NCBI RefSeq assembly: GCF_009902005.1
Contig: NZ_WUTT01000001.1
Coordinates: 3,132,829-3,196,828, forward strand
Length of the DNA: 64,000 bases
Direction: 5' to 3'
DNA from: Halomonas alimentaria
GTDB taxonomy: Bacteria; Pseudomonadota; Gammaproteobacteria; Pseudomonadales; Halomonadaceae
Shown here: positions 26,367-37,173 of the stretch, in pieces
Layout of the letters: every line of letters starts with the position of its first letter
Position numbering within the stretch: position 1 is the first letter of the stretch
Notes under the pieces: generated by a model
What the model was told of the DNA's origin: nothing
The model's input: the letters and a program-made list of their open reading frames with translations, nothing else
The model's database searches: none
Translations under genes and position numbers: made by a program

Positions 26367-27966
26367 CACCGGTCTCCTGTTTAGCCTGTTTAGCTTCGGC
26401 GGTGCCCTCCACGTCGGGGTAGACCCTGCCCCGGACCAGCTCGTCGACGCTGAAGCCACGGTAGTCGGCCCGTAGCGCCCGCAGCAGGGCGATGGCCATG
26501 AATAGCAGTAGAATGCAGAAGGGAAGGCCCAGGGAAGTGATCACATTCTGCAGGGCGTCCAGGCCGCCGGCCAAGAGTAGCGATGCCGCAATGCCGCCCT
26601 GGGCGGCGGCCCAGAAAATACGCTGGCGCACCAGGGAGGGCTGGTCATCGCGCCGGGTCAGCATATCGATCACCAACGAGGCGGAGTCGGATGAGGTGGT
26701 GAAAAAGATCACGATGATGGCCACGCTCAACGCCGCCGCTACGCCCGACAGGGGGAGCCCTTCGAGGAAGGCAAAGATGGCCACCGAGGGGTCCTGCTGC
26801 ACCTGGACAGCAAGCGACAGCTGGCCGCTCATCTCGGCTTCGATGGCCGACAGCCCGAACACGCCGAACCACACCAGCGTAAAGGCTGTGGGAGCAAACA
26901 GCACGCCGCCGACGAATTCGCGGATGGTGCGTCCCCGCGAGATGCGGGCGATAAAGATACCGACGTAGGGCGCCCAGGAGATGGTCCAGGCCCAGTAGAA
27001 CAGCGTCCACTGGCGCTGCCACTCGGTCTCTCGGTAGGTCTCGGTCCAGAACGCCAGCCACGGCAGGGCGCTGAGGTAATCGCCCACGCTCTGGACCATG
27101 CCCTCGGCGATAAACACCGTGGGGCCGACCAGCAGCACAAAGCCGAGCAGGGCCATGGCCAGTACGATATTGATCTGGGAGAGGCGGCGAACACCCTTGT
27201 CGAGTCCCAGCGCCACCGAGGTGGCGGCGATGCTGGTGATGACGACGATCAGACTGATCTGGACCAGGGCGTTGGTTGGTGCACCGAACAGATAGCTCAG
27301 ACCGCTGTTGAGCTGGAGCGTGCCCAGCCCCAGCGAGGTCGCGACGCCGAACAGGGTGCCCAGCACCGCCACTACATCGACCGCCCAGCCCCAGGGGCCG
27401 AAGGCGCGCTCGCCCAGAATGGGGTAGAACAGGCTGCTGATGCGCATGGGGAGGTGGTGACGGTAGGCGAAGTAGCCGATCGCCAGTCCCGGCATGGCGA
27501 AGATGGTCCAGGTGTGCAGGCCGAAGTGGTAGAGGGCGAGGGTCATGGCATCGCTGGCCGCCCGTTCCGACTCCGCCGTGACACCGTCGAAGGGTGGGTG
27601 AGCGAAGTGGGAGATCGGCTCCGCCACGCCCCAGAACATCAGGATGGTGCCGATGCCGGCGGCGAACAGCATGGTGAACCAGGTGAGGTTGGAGTAGTCG
27701 GGGCGGCTGTCGTCGGCACCCAGCCGAATATTGCCGTAGCGGCTGACGGCCAGGCCGAGCAGGAAGATCAATAGCGCGCTGACGGCGAGAATGTAGAACC
27801 AGCCCAGATGGTGGGCGACCCAGCCGGTGAGTTGCCCGAAACTCTCGGCAACGGCTGTATCAAAGGGAATCGCCAGTGCAACGAAGAGCGCCGCCACTCC
27901 GGCCGAGGTGAAAAACACGCCCGGTATAGTCTGCAATCCGAGTCGACGCTGCAGCCATGTCAGCAC
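26338..27966 (-). CDS. BCCT-family transporter (second copy)
   Basis: The 542-residue carrier has about 12 spans. TM4 reads YHFGLHTWTIFAMPGLAIGY and TM8 WTLFYWAWTISWAPYVGIF followed by IARISRGRTIREF, matching BetT/BetP motifs better than the other BCCT in this window. Glycine betaine, choline or ectoine uptake are possible; the residues do not decide. A GTG start at 27966 with GGAGG 5 nt upstream is used. It forms a unit with the downstream UspA gene. Confidence 0.9.
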   Translation of the reverse strand: MLTWLQRRLGLQTIPGVFFTSAGVAALFVALAIPFDTAVAESFGQLTGWVAHHLGWFYILAVSALLIFLLGLAVSRYGNIRLGADDSRPDYSNLTWFTMLFAAGIGTILMFWGVAEPISHFAHPPFDGVTAESERAASDAMTLALYHFGLHTWTIFAMPGLAIGYFAYRHHLPMRISSLFYPILGERAFGPWGWAVDVVAVLGTLFGVATSLGLGTLQLNSGLSYLFGAPTNALVQISLIVVITSIAATSVALGLDKGVRRLSQINIVLAMALLGFVLLVGPTVFIAEGMVQSVGDYLSALPWLAFWTETYRETEWQRQWTLFYWAWTISWAPYVGIFIARISRGRTIREFVGGVLFAPTAFTLVWFGVFGLSAIEAEMSGQLSLAVQVQQDPSVAIFAFLEGLPLSGVAAALSVAIIVIFFTTSSDSASLVIDMLTRRDDQPSLVRQRIFWAAAQGGIAASLLLAGGLDALQNVITSLGLPFCILLLFMAIALLRALRADYRGFSVDELVRGRVYPDVEGTAEAKQAKQETGDVSEATARH

Positions 27967-28060
27967 GAGAGCCTCCGTTGCGTTAGCAAAGTCCCATAAA
28001 ATGATCCTGCTACGTTAGCATGGGCGGCAGTGGACTGCAGATACCGAGACACTGAGACAC

Positions 28061-28088
28061 CGGGACAGTCCCGTTTGGGACTGTCCCG
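28061..28088. repeat. REP-like perfect hairpin
   Basis: CGGGACAGTCCC, a GTTT loop, then GGGACTGTCCCG: a perfect 12-bp stem in the region between the BCCT and the RND operon. There is no following T-run on either strand. Looks like a repetitive extragenic palindrome; copy number cannot be judged from one window. Confidence 0.55.
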
Positions 28089-28192
28089 AACGATAGCTTG
28101 GGGACGACAGCTTCGTTGGTAAATGATATCGCTCCCATATCGGTTACCCGACGTGGGGGCGATGTCGTTCTCGGCCACGAGCCGACAGGCGG

Positions 28193-28243
28193 TTGGCCCC
28201 CTGAAAACATCTGGTATGATCGTTTCAAATAGATGTTTGAAAC
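28193..28243 (+). promoter_or_regulatory. Promoter and palindromic operator of the RND efflux operon
   Basis: TTGGCC (28193-28198), 16 bp, then the extended -10 TGGTATGAT (-10 box 28215-28220). Just downstream, across the likely start of transcription, is the perfect palindrome GTTTCAAA-N6-TTTGAAAC (28222-28243), as expected of a TetR-family repressor site. The membrane-fusion gene starts about 100 bp further on. No TetR gene is present in the neighbourhood. Confidence 0.6.
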
Positions 28244-28346
28244 CCTTGGTGGCATTACCCGTGGCAGCCTCCCGTCGATCACGGATCGAGACGTGACCTG
28301 TCCGTCCACGCGGCTCGATTGTCACCGCCACGGCCAAGGATGCTCG

Positions 28347-29447
28347 ATGCAGACTCCCTTTCGCTCCCTGCTGATACTGCTCCTGACGCTGGTGACCCCA
28401 ATGCTGTTGACCCTGTCGCTGCTGGCGGGCTGTCAGGATCAGGCGCCAGAGTCATCAATGGCGGATTCGCCGCGCTGGGTCAAGACGGCCACGCTGGCGG
28501 CGAGCTCGGCGCATACGCTGTCGCTCACCGGCGTGCTGCGCGCCCGCTATGAAACGCCCCTGGCCTTTCGGGTCAGCGGCCAGATCGCCACGCGTCACGT
28601 CGATGCCGGGCAGCGGGTTCGCCAGGGCGAGGTGCTGTTTACCCTCGATCCCAGCGATCTGGAAGAGGCCCTTGCCGCCGCCCGGGCGGAGCTTGCCGCG
28701 GCCGAGGCGGCGCTGGATGTGGCCGAGGCGGATCTCTCCCGCGACCGGCAGCTGCTGGAGAAGGGGTATCTCAGCCGCCAGGCCTTCGAGCGTGCCGAGC
28801 TGGGGGTACGCGAGAGCAGGACGCGCCGCGAGGCGGCCAGTGCCCGGGTCACCCAGGCGCGTAACGCCCTGGATCATGCGAGCCTGCGTGCCGACGCCGA
28901 TGGCGTGCTGATCGATGTCAGCGGCGAACCGGGACAGGTGGTCGGCGTCGGGCAGGCGGTCGCCAGGCTGGCCCAGGAGGGGCCGCGGGAGGTCGAGGTC
29001 AACTTCCCCGCTCGGTCGCGGCCACCACAGACGGGTGAGCTATTAGCAGGGGAGAAGCGTATCACCCTGATCCGGCGCGAGGTGGCGGGGGCGGCCGACC
29101 CGGCCAGCCGCACCTGGCGAGCCCGCTATCGTCTCGAGACGCCGCTCGAGGAGCGCAGCCTGGGCGATGTGGTCCAGACACGCTTTACCCTGGCGGATGC
29201 CGCAGCGCAGGCGCGTTTTCAGGTGCCGGTGGCGGCGCTGGATGAGCGTGGCGAGGGCCCCAGGTTATGGCGCATCGTGGAAGGAGAGGCCCGGCCGCTG
29301 CCGGTGACGCTGGAAGAGGTGGGCCGCGACCACGCCTGGGTCAGCGGTGACGGACTCGAGGCAGGGCAGGCGGTGATCAGCCTGGGGACCCATCTGCTCA
29401 TTGAGGGCATGGCGGTGCGGCCGCTGAGCGAGAAGGAGACGCCGTGA
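28347..29447 (+). CDS. RND efflux membrane fusion lipoprotein
   Basis: The 366-residue protein has a lipoprotein signal with lipobox LSLLAGC (Cys29 region), then the periplasmic adaptor fold: a barrel/lipoyl half (FRVSGQIATRHVDAGQRVRQG), a coiled-coil hairpin rich in Ala/Glu/Arg (about 100-165), the second lipoyl half (ADADGVLIDVSGEPGQVVG) and a C-terminal beta-barrel region. It links the inner-membrane pump encoded next to an outer-membrane channel encoded elsewhere. AAGGA precedes the ATG at 28347. The pump gene overlaps by 4 nt. Confidence 0.9.
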   Translation: MQTPFRSLLILLLTLVTPMLLTLSLLAGCQDQAPESSMADSPRWVKTATLAASSAHTLSLTGVLRARYETPLAFRVSGQIATRHVDAGQRVRQGEVLFTLDPSDLEEALAAARAELAAAEAALDVAEADLSRDRQLLEKGYLSRQAFERAELGVRESRTRREAASARVTQARNALDHASLRADADGVLIDVSGEPGQVVGVGQAVARLAQEGPREVEVNFPARSRPPQTGELLAGEKRITLIRREVAGAADPASRTWRARYRLETPLEERSLGDVVQTRFTLADAAAQARFQVPVAALDERGEGPRLWRIVEGEARPLPVTLEEVGRDHAWVSGDGLEAGQAVISLGTHLLIEGMAVRPLSEKETP

Positions 29448-32400
29448 GCTTTCCCAACCTCTCGGCGCTGGCGGTTCGTGAGCGGGCCGTCACGCTGTTC
29501 TTCCTGATACTGGCGCTGCTGGCGGGGGCCTATGCCTTCGCCTCCCTGGGGCGAGCGGAAGACCCGGACTTCACCGTACGGGTGATGATGGTCTCCGCGG
29601 CCTGGCCCGGTGCCTCGCCGGAAGAGATCCAGGAGAGCGTGGTGGACCCGCTGGAGAAGCGCATCCAGGAGGTCGATGATCTCTACCGGATCGAGACGAC
29701 CATCCGCCCCGGGCGCGCCGATCTCAAGGTGGAGTTCGAGGATACCGTGCCCGGCGAGGCGATAGCACAGCGCTTCTACCAGGTGCGTCGTCGCATGCAG
29801 GACGCCGCCCCCACTCTGCCCGAGGGCGTGATGGGCCCGATGATCAACGAGGACTTCGGCGACGTCTACTTCTCGCTGGCGGCCTTGACCGCCCCGGGCA
29901 TGCCGATGCGCGAGCTGGTGCGCGAGGCCGAGGAGATTCGGGACCGGCTGCAGCGGGTCGAGGGAGTCAACAAGGCCGAGGTGCTGGGCGAGCGCCAGGA
30001 GCGCATGCATGTCGACTTCGACCTGGCCCGGCTGCAGAGCCTGGGGGTCTCCCCCGAGGCCGTCTTCTCCGCCATTCAGGCGCATAACCGGCTGCTGCCT
30101 GCCGGGCGCATCGACACCCGGGGGCCGCGCCTCTATCTGCGCCTTACCAATGATCTGTCGGAGCCCGAGGCGCTGGCCGATGTGCCGATCCGTATCGGCG
30201 AACGGCTGATTCGCCTGGGCGATATCGCCGAGATCTCGCGGGGCTACGAGGACCCACCCAGCTATCTGGTGCGTGCCTTCGGTGAGGAGGGGCTGCTGCT
30301 GGGGGTAGTGATGGAGCAGGGCGTCAATGGCCTGGCGTTTGGCGATCGCCTGGACGCCTTCTGGCGGCAGGAGCGCAGGCGCCTGCCGCTGGGCATGTCG
30401 CTGGAGGTGATGACCAACCAGGCCGATGCCATCGCCGGCGCCGTGAACCTCTTCCAGGTAAAGTTCCTGGTCGCCGTGCTGGTGGTGATGCTGGTCACCA
30501 TGCTGGCGGTGGGGCTGCGTGCCGGCATCGTGGTGGGGATCGCCATTCCGATCACCCTGGCGCTGACCTTCGTGACGATGCTGGCCATGGGGATCAATCT
30601 GGACCGCGTCACCCTCGGCGCCCTGATTATCGCCCTGGGGCTGCTGGTCGACGATGCCATCATCGCCCTGGAGATGATGATCGTGAAGATGGAGGCGGGC
30701 TGGAATCGACTCGAGGCGGCCACCCACGCCTGGAACGTGACGGCGGCACCCATGCTGTTCGGCACCCTGGTCACGGTGGCGGGCTTCGTGCCGATCGGCT
30801 TTGCGCAATCCGCCGTGGGTGAATACACCGGCAATATCTTCTGGGTGCTGTGCGTCTCGCTGCTGCTGTCGTGGATCGTGGCGGTGGTCTTCACTCCCTA
30901 TCTGGGCGTCAAGCTGCTGCCCGAGCAGAAGGCGGGCCATGGCCAGCACCAGGCCTATCAGTCACGGGGCTATCGTCGCCTGCGCGGGATCATCAGTCGC
31001 TGCGTGCGCTTTCGCAAGAGCGTGGTCGCGCTCACGGTGGTGCTGCTGGTGGCGGCCGCCGCCGGCCTGGCCGGGCCGGTGGAGAAGCAGTTCTTCCCCA
31101 GCTCCGACCGACCCGAGGTGTTGGTCAGCGTCTATCACCCCCAGGGCACGGCCATCGGCGCCACCGATGCGACGACGCGGCGTATCGAGGCGCTGATCGG
31201 CGAGGCCGAGGGGGTGGCGTCGCTCTCCGCCTATGTCGGAGCGGGGGCCCCGCGGTTCTTTATCTCCGCCAACCCCGAACAGCCCAACCCGGCGTTTGCC
31301 AAGCTGATCGCGGTGACCGAGGGAGTCGCGGCGCGGGAGCGGTTGATCGAGAGGCTCAACGATCATATCGCCGCCGGTGACTTCCCCGAGGCGCGCGTCC
31401 GTGTACAGAAGCTGCTCTATGGGCCGCCGGTCGACTGGCCGGTCAGCATTCGCGTGCTGGGCGATGATCCCGACCGCCTGCGCGAGATCGGCCATCAGGT
31501 GCGTGAGGTGATCGCTGGCCATGCCGCGACGCGCGATCCCCATCTGGAGTGGAACGAACGGGTCCCGCGGCTGCACCTGGCCATCGATCATCACCGGTTG
31601 CAGCTGGTCGGCCTGACCCCGGACGAGGTGGCGCGTCAGCTGCAGTTCCAGCTGGATGGCATGACCATCACCGAGCTGCGCGACGGTATCCGCCTGGTGC
31701 CTGCGGTGGGGCGTGGGGCGCAGGCCGACAGCATCGACCTGCAGAGCCTGGAGATCCTCAATCGCGAGGGTCGGCGCATACCGCTGGCCCAGCTGGGCGA
31801 GCTGGAGACCCTCTTCGAGGAGCCGGTGATCCGGCGTATCGACCGTCAGCCATTCCTGGCCGTCAACGCCGAGATCGAAGGCGCCCAGCCCAACGATGTG
31901 ACCCAGGAAGTCTGGCAGGCGCTCGGCGACCTGCGCGACCGCCTGCCCGCCGGCTATCGGCTGCAGATCGGTGGGTCGGTGGAGCAGTCGACCAAGGCGG
32001 AGGCCTCGATTCAGGCCCTGCAGCCGCTGATGGTGGTGCTGATGCTGATCTTTATCATGCTGCAGATGCGCTCCTTCGCCGGGACCTTTATCGTTATAGC
32101 GACGGCCCCGCTGGGGCTGATCGGGGCGGTAGCCGCGCTGCTGCTGTTCAACCAGCCGTTCGGCTTCGTGGCCACCCTGGGGCTGATCGGCCTGGCGGGG
32201 ATCCTGATGCGCAACACCCTGATTCTGACCCAGCAGGTGGCGGATAACGTCAGATCCGAGATGACGATGCGTGATGCCGTGGTGGAGGCGGCCGTACAGC
32301 GGGCCCGCCCGGTGGTGTTGACTGCGCTGGCGGCGATATTCGCCTTTATCCCGCTGACCCTGGACAGCTTCTGGGGGCCACTGGCCTATGTACTGATCGG

Positions 32401-32488
32401 TGGCGTGGCCGTCGGCACCCTGATCACCCTGTTCTTCGTGCCCGCGCTCTATGCTCTGGGGTATCGCATTGCCCCGCAGGCAGAATGA
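29444..32488 (+). CDS. RND-family efflux pump permease
   Basis: A 1014-residue AcrB-like pump with twelve spans in two halves, each with a large periplasmic loop. The TM4 proton-relay aspartates are in GLLVDDAIIALEM (about residue 400). It begins LSALAVRERAVTLFFLI and has GRAEDPDFTVRVMMV, typical of the heavy-metal/hydrophobe HAE3-like class that pairs with lipoprotein adaptors. GTG start overlaps the adaptor stop (GTGA). Substrate range unknown. Confidence 0.92.
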   Translation: MSFPNLSALAVRERAVTLFFLILALLAGAYAFASLGRAEDPDFTVRVMMVSAAWPGASPEEIQESVVDPLEKRIQEVDDLYRIETTIRPGRADLKVEFEDTVPGEAIAQRFYQVRRRMQDAAPTLPEGVMGPMINEDFGDVYFSLAALTAPGMPMRELVREAEEIRDRLQRVEGVNKAEVLGERQERMHVDFDLARLQSLGVSPEAVFSAIQAHNRLLPAGRIDTRGPRLYLRLTNDLSEPEALADVPIRIGERLIRLGDIAEISRGYEDPPSYLVRAFGEEGLLLGVVMEQGVNGLAFGDRLDAFWRQERRRLPLGMSLEVMTNQADAIAGAVNLFQVKFLVAVLVVMLVTMLAVGLRAGIVVGIAIPITLALTFVTMLAMGINLDRVTLGALIIALGLLVDDAIIALEMMIVKMEAGWNRLEAATHAWNVTAAPMLFGTLVTVAGFVPIGFAQSAVGEYTGNIFWVLCVSLLLSWIVAVVFTPYLGVKLLPEQKAGHGQHQAYQSRGYRRLRGIISRCVRFRKSVVALTVVLLVAAAAGLAGPVEKQFFPSSDRPEVLVSVYHPQGTAIGATDATTRRIEALIGEAEGVASLSAYVGAGAPRFFISANPEQPNPAFAKLIAVTEGVAARERLIERLNDHIAAGDFPEARVRVQKLLYGPPVDWPVSIRVLGDDPDRLREIGHQVREVIAGHAATRDPHLEWNERVPRLHLAIDHHRLQLVGLTPDEVARQLQFQLDGMTITELRDGIRLVPAVGRGAQADSIDLQSLEILNREGRRIPLAQLGELETLFEEPVIRRIDRQPFLAVNAEIEGAQPNDVTQEVWQALGDLRDRLPAGYRLQIGGSVEQSTKAEASIQALQPLMVVLMLIFIMLQMRSFAGTFIVIATAPLGLIGAVAALLLFNQPFGFVATLGLIGLAGILMRNTLILTQQVADNVRSEMTMRDAVVEAAVQRARPVVLTALAAIFAFIPLTLDSFWGPLAYVLIGGVAVGTLITLFFVPALYALGYRIAPQAE

Positions 32489-32560
32489 CGCGGGTCTGGT
32501 CGTATCATCAAACTCCTGGGCTCACCCATCGGCGGGGCTCAGGCCATTTCATGCCATCGG

Positions 32561-34429
<1,869 letters not shown>

Positions 34430-34478
34430 CCAGAGAGCGGCCCTGGGGCCATTTTCGAATTCACGATAAGCGAGCAAG

Positions 34479-34742
34479 ATGAAACGGCGAATTGTCCCTG
34501 GAGTGCTGACATCCCTGGTGGGGGGCGCGCTACTGGTCTGGTGGCTAACCTACGGGACACACCTTCCCGTTTACCGCTGGCCCGGGGAGGCCTTACAGGG
34601 GGTGGCCTTTTTCCTTGGCTGGGGGCTCGGACTGCCCGAGGCGCTTGCCTACCTGCTGGCTGGCCTGGTCTTTCCCGCCGTGTTGGTCGTCTGCTTTATT
34701 CCCGGTTACCGGGCAGCGTGCTGTCTTGAGAAGCAGCGCTAA
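34479..34742 (+). CDS. Small hydrophobic membrane protein
   Basis: An 87-residue protein with two predicted spans (VLTSLVGGALLVWWLTYG and GLGLPEALAYLLAGLVFPAVLVVCFI). The family is not recognised. Coding bias and start position after the ABC exporter support it weakly; only a modest ribosome site (AAGCGAGCAAG) precedes the ATG. Confidence 0.5.
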   Translation: MKRRIVPGVLTSLVGGALLVWWLTYGTHLPVYRWPGEALQGVAFFLGWGLGLPEALAYLLAGLVFPAVLVVCFIPGYRAACCLEKQR

Positions 34743-35039
34743 GTGTCGTCCATATCGCACAAAGTGGCCTCCATACCTTTGATCAGGGGTATCGCAGTTA
34801 CCGACAGGGTGGATAGTGAAAGGCGCCGGGGACAGGTCGGAGAGGGGGTCCGAGGACCAGGGATGGCCGAGGTAGCCTACAGGGAAGTACTCGTAGCGCC
34901 CCCTCGAAGGCCTGTTGCCGGAATAGCCTTGAGCGGTACTGCCATCTGCGATAGCCCTGTGCCTCTGATTTGCTGCGTTGGGGGCGCCGCAGTAGCATGC
35001 GGAATTTCGTATTAAATCCCTATGGAAACCAAGGCTATT
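34743..35039. other. Gene-free stretch with a possible dispersed repeat
   Basis: No convincing gene. The segment about 34820-34925 (CGCCGGGGACAGGTCGG onward, to CGAAGGCCTGTTGCCGG) has the look of a dispersed non-coding element: it contains the palindrome GGTCCGAGGACC and a TACAGGGAAGTACT motif. Whether copies exist elsewhere cannot be checked here. Confidence 0.35.
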
Positions 35040-35405
35040 ATGAAAACCCTGACTCTCGTTTCGATCGCTTCCCTCCTGCTTGTTGCGGGCTGCACCACCT
35101 CACCGCAGGAGAGTGGGGATGCCCATAAGCAGCAGGCCTCCTCTGGGTCTTCCATGCAGCAGTACCAGTGCGAGAGCGGTGAAACGATCGCTGCCGCGTA
35201 TCCCGGTAGCGACAGCGCGACGATCGAGTATCAGGGAAACCGTCACGATATGCAGATCGCGGTCTCCGCCAGCGGCGCACGCTATGTGGGCGGCGGGCTG
35301 GAGTGGTGGACAAAGGGCACCGGCCCCGGCGCCGAGGGCATGCTGCTACAGCATAAAGCGGATGGCACCTCGGGTGAGATCATCGAGAATTGCACGGCGC
35401 GCTGA
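35040..35405 (+). CDS. mliC: MliC-type lysozyme inhibitor lipoprotein
   Basis: This 121-residue protein has a lipobox (LLLVAGC) and a MliC/PliC domain: QQYQCESGETIAAAYPG, ATIEYQGNRHDMQIAVSASGARYVG, GLEWWTKGTGPGAEGML and a C-terminal NCTAR that can pair with the first Cys. MliC sits in the outer membrane facing the periplasm and blocks C-type lysozyme through conserved Ser and Lys loops. The start at 35040 is preferred to 35022 because AAGG lies 5 nt before it and the lipoprotein signal begins there. Confidence 0.85.
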   Translation: MKTLTLVSIASLLLVAGCTTSPQESGDAHKQQASSGSSMQQYQCESGETIAAAYPGSDSATIEYQGNRHDMQIAVSASGARYVGGGLEWWTKGTGPGAEGMLLQHKADGTSGEIIENCTAR

Positions 35406-35464
35406 TCATGCGTTGATCGCGTGGTTGTAGAGGACGGGGATGGCAAAAACTGAACGGAGCCACC

Positions 35465-36148
35465 ATGGCACTTGATTACCGCTGGCTCCAGGACACGGTT
35501 CGCGACCGCTTCGACTCCGACGACGCCATGGAGGCCTTCCTGCCCCGGGCGCTGACGCCCGACGAGTTGAAGCAACTCGGGGATGACCGCTACCTCTCCG
35601 CCATGAGTCGGCGGGTGTTCCGGGCCGGGATGCAGCACTCGGTGGTGGATGCCCGCTGGCCCGCCTTCGAGGAGGCCTTCTGGGGCTTCGATCCCGAGAC
35701 CCTGGTGCTGCTCACCCCGGAGCAGCTCGAGGGCTTCATGCAGGATGAGCGTCTCATCCGCCATCGAACCAAGATGCAGACCATCCCCAGGAACGCCCAG
35801 TTTATTCTGGATATCCGCAAGGAGCAGGGCGGAACCTTCGGCGAGTTCATCGCCGACTGGCCGAGCAGCGACATCGTCGGCCTGTGGCGACTGCTGGCCA
35901 GGCGAGGCGCGCGCCTGGGCGGGCGCTCGGCGGCCGGCTTCCTGCGCCTGGTGGGAAAGGACACCTTCTTGCTGACCAGTGACGTGGTGGCCCGTCTGGT
36001 CGCCGCCGGCATCGTCGACCGCTCGCCCACCAGCCAGCGCGACCTGCAGCGGGTACAGGACGCCTTCAACGAGCTGCAGCAGGCCTCCGGCAGGCCGCTG
36101 TGCCAGCTCTCGGCCATGCTCTCGCTGAGCATCAACCCGAGCTTCTAG
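35465..36148 (+). CDS. DNA-3-methyladenine glycosylase I (Tag)-like protein
   Basis: The 227-residue protein resembles the Tag family: MSRRVFRAGMQHSVVDARWPAFEEAFWGFDPE (about 45-80), HRTKMQTIPRNAQFI and FLRLVGKDTFLLTSDVVARLVAAG. It lacks the N-terminal Cys and C-terminal His zinc ligands of E. coli Tag in recognisable form, so it belongs to the broader COG2818 group, and excision of 3-methyladenine is inferred. GGAG precedes the ATG. Confidence 0.75.
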   Translation: MALDYRWLQDTVRDRFDSDDAMEAFLPRALTPDELKQLGDDRYLSAMSRRVFRAGMQHSVVDARWPAFEEAFWGFDPETLVLLTPEQLEGFMQDERLIRHRTKMQTIPRNAQFILDIRKEQGGTFGEFIADWPSSDIVGLWRLLARRGARLGGRSAAGFLRLVGKDTFLLTSDVVARLVAAGIVDRSPTSQRDLQRVQDAFNELQQASGRPLCQLSAMLSLSINPSF

Positions 36149-36256
36149 CGCGAGCCGGGGCCGCAGCCCGACCCTCTCCTGTGTTGATGACCGTGCTTTC
36201 GTCGCGCCATAGAAAGAGTAATATGGATGCACATTATGAAACGCAGGATGGATACG

Positions 36257-36823
36257 ATGTCGTCAGATCTGAACAGCCGCTATGGCCTGAATCCCGCGCA
36301 CAGTGAAGTGGTCGAGACATGCCGGATCGTGGCGCCGTGCCGCGTCCTGGACATGGGCTGCTCCAACGGGCGCAACGCCCTCTACCTGAGCCAGCAGGGC
36401 TTCGACGTGACCGCGGTGGACCACAACCCCGGCGCCATCGACATGCTGCGGCAGATCGTCGGCCGCGAGGGGATCGAGAACCTCGATGCCCGGGTCTACG
36501 ACCTCAATGGTGCCGCCCTGGACAGTGACTACGGGCTGATCGTCTGCACCGTCACCCTGATGTTCCTCGACCCTTCGCGCGTCGAGGCGGTGATCGCCGA
36601 CATGCAGGCGCACACTCTGCCCGGGGGCTACAACACCATCGTCTGCGCCATGGATACGGATGCCTACCCCTGCCCGGTCGGCTTCCCCTTTACCCTCCGC
36701 GAGGGGCAGCTGCGCGAGGCCTACGCGGGGTGGGAGCTGGTCAAGTACAACGAGGATGTGGGCACCATGCACAATGGTGCGCGGTTGCAGTTCGCCACCC
36801 TGCTGGCGCGCAAGCCCGAGTAG
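36257..36823 (+). CDS. tehB: Tellurite-resistance-type SAM methyltransferase TehB
   Basis: The 188-residue protein matches E. coli TehB throughout: YGLNPAHSEVVE, VLDMGCSNGRNALYLS (SAM motif I), VTAVDHNP, GGYNTIVCAMDT, CPVGFPFTLREGQLREAY and WELVKYNEDVG. TehB methylates tellurite or related chalcogen oxyanions with SAM. No TehA gene is adjacent. The ATG at 36257 has AGGA 8 nt upstream and matches the family length; in-frame ATGs at 36227 and 36248 are possible. Confidence 0.9.
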   Translation: MSSDLNSRYGLNPAHSEVVETCRIVAPCRVLDMGCSNGRNALYLSQQGFDVTAVDHNPGAIDMLRQIVGREGIENLDARVYDLNGAALDSDYGLIVCTVTLMFLDPSRVEAVIADMQAHTLPGGYNTIVCAMDTDAYPCPVGFPFTLREGQLREAYAGWELVKYNEDVGTMHNGARLQFATLLARKPE

Positions 36824-36859
36824 CCAACAGTCGCGCCCCATGCCTGATCTCTTACAACG

Positions 36860-36899
36860 TTGACGTTCGTATTGACGTACGTACTGAAGGGCGTACACT
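36860..36899 (+). promoter_or_regulatory. Promoter/operator of the YefM-YoeB pair
   Basis: TTGACG (36872-36877), 16 bp and TACACT (36894-36899) form a good promoter. ACGTACGT (36875-36882) is a palindrome and further GTAC/GTACAC elements follow; YefM-type antitoxins bind TGTACA-like palindromes, so this is a likely autoregulatory site. A second TTGACG lies at 36860. Confidence 0.55.
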
Positions 36900-36930
36900 G
36901 ATCGAAGAGTTAACACATGCGAGGTGCGTC

Positions 36931-37173
36931 ATGACCGGCATTACCGCCACCGAGGCGCGCAGCAACCTGTATCGGCTGATCGATGAAACGGCCGAGTCTC
37001 ACCAGCCGATCGTCATCATGGGCAAGCGTAACAAGGCCGTTCTGGTATCCGAGGAAGACTGGTCGGCCATTCAGGAGACCCTCTACCTGCTCTCGGTACC
37101 GGGTATGCGGGAGTCGATCCGTGAGGGCATGGACACCCCCGTGGATGAGTGTGACGAGGCGCTGGACTGGTGA
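36931..37173 (+). CDS. yefM: Antitoxin, Phd/YefM family
   Basis: An 80-residue protein beginning ITATEARSNLYRLIDETAES, the standard Phd/YefM DNA-binding and dimer region, then QPIVIMGKRNKAVLVSEEDW and the disordered toxin-binding tail ending CDEALDW. It should neutralise the YoeB-like toxin encoded next and repress the operon. GAGGTG precedes the ATG; the toxin gene overlaps by 4 nt. Confidence 0.93.
   Translation: MTGITATEARSNLYRLIDETAESHQPIVIMGKRNKAVLVSEEDWSAIQETLYLLSVPGMRESIREGMDTPVDECDEALDW

Noticed and set aside
34743..35015. A 90-codon open frame in the gap before mliC
   Set aside because: No ribosome site, odd composition, and overlap with a likely repeat; not supported as a gene.
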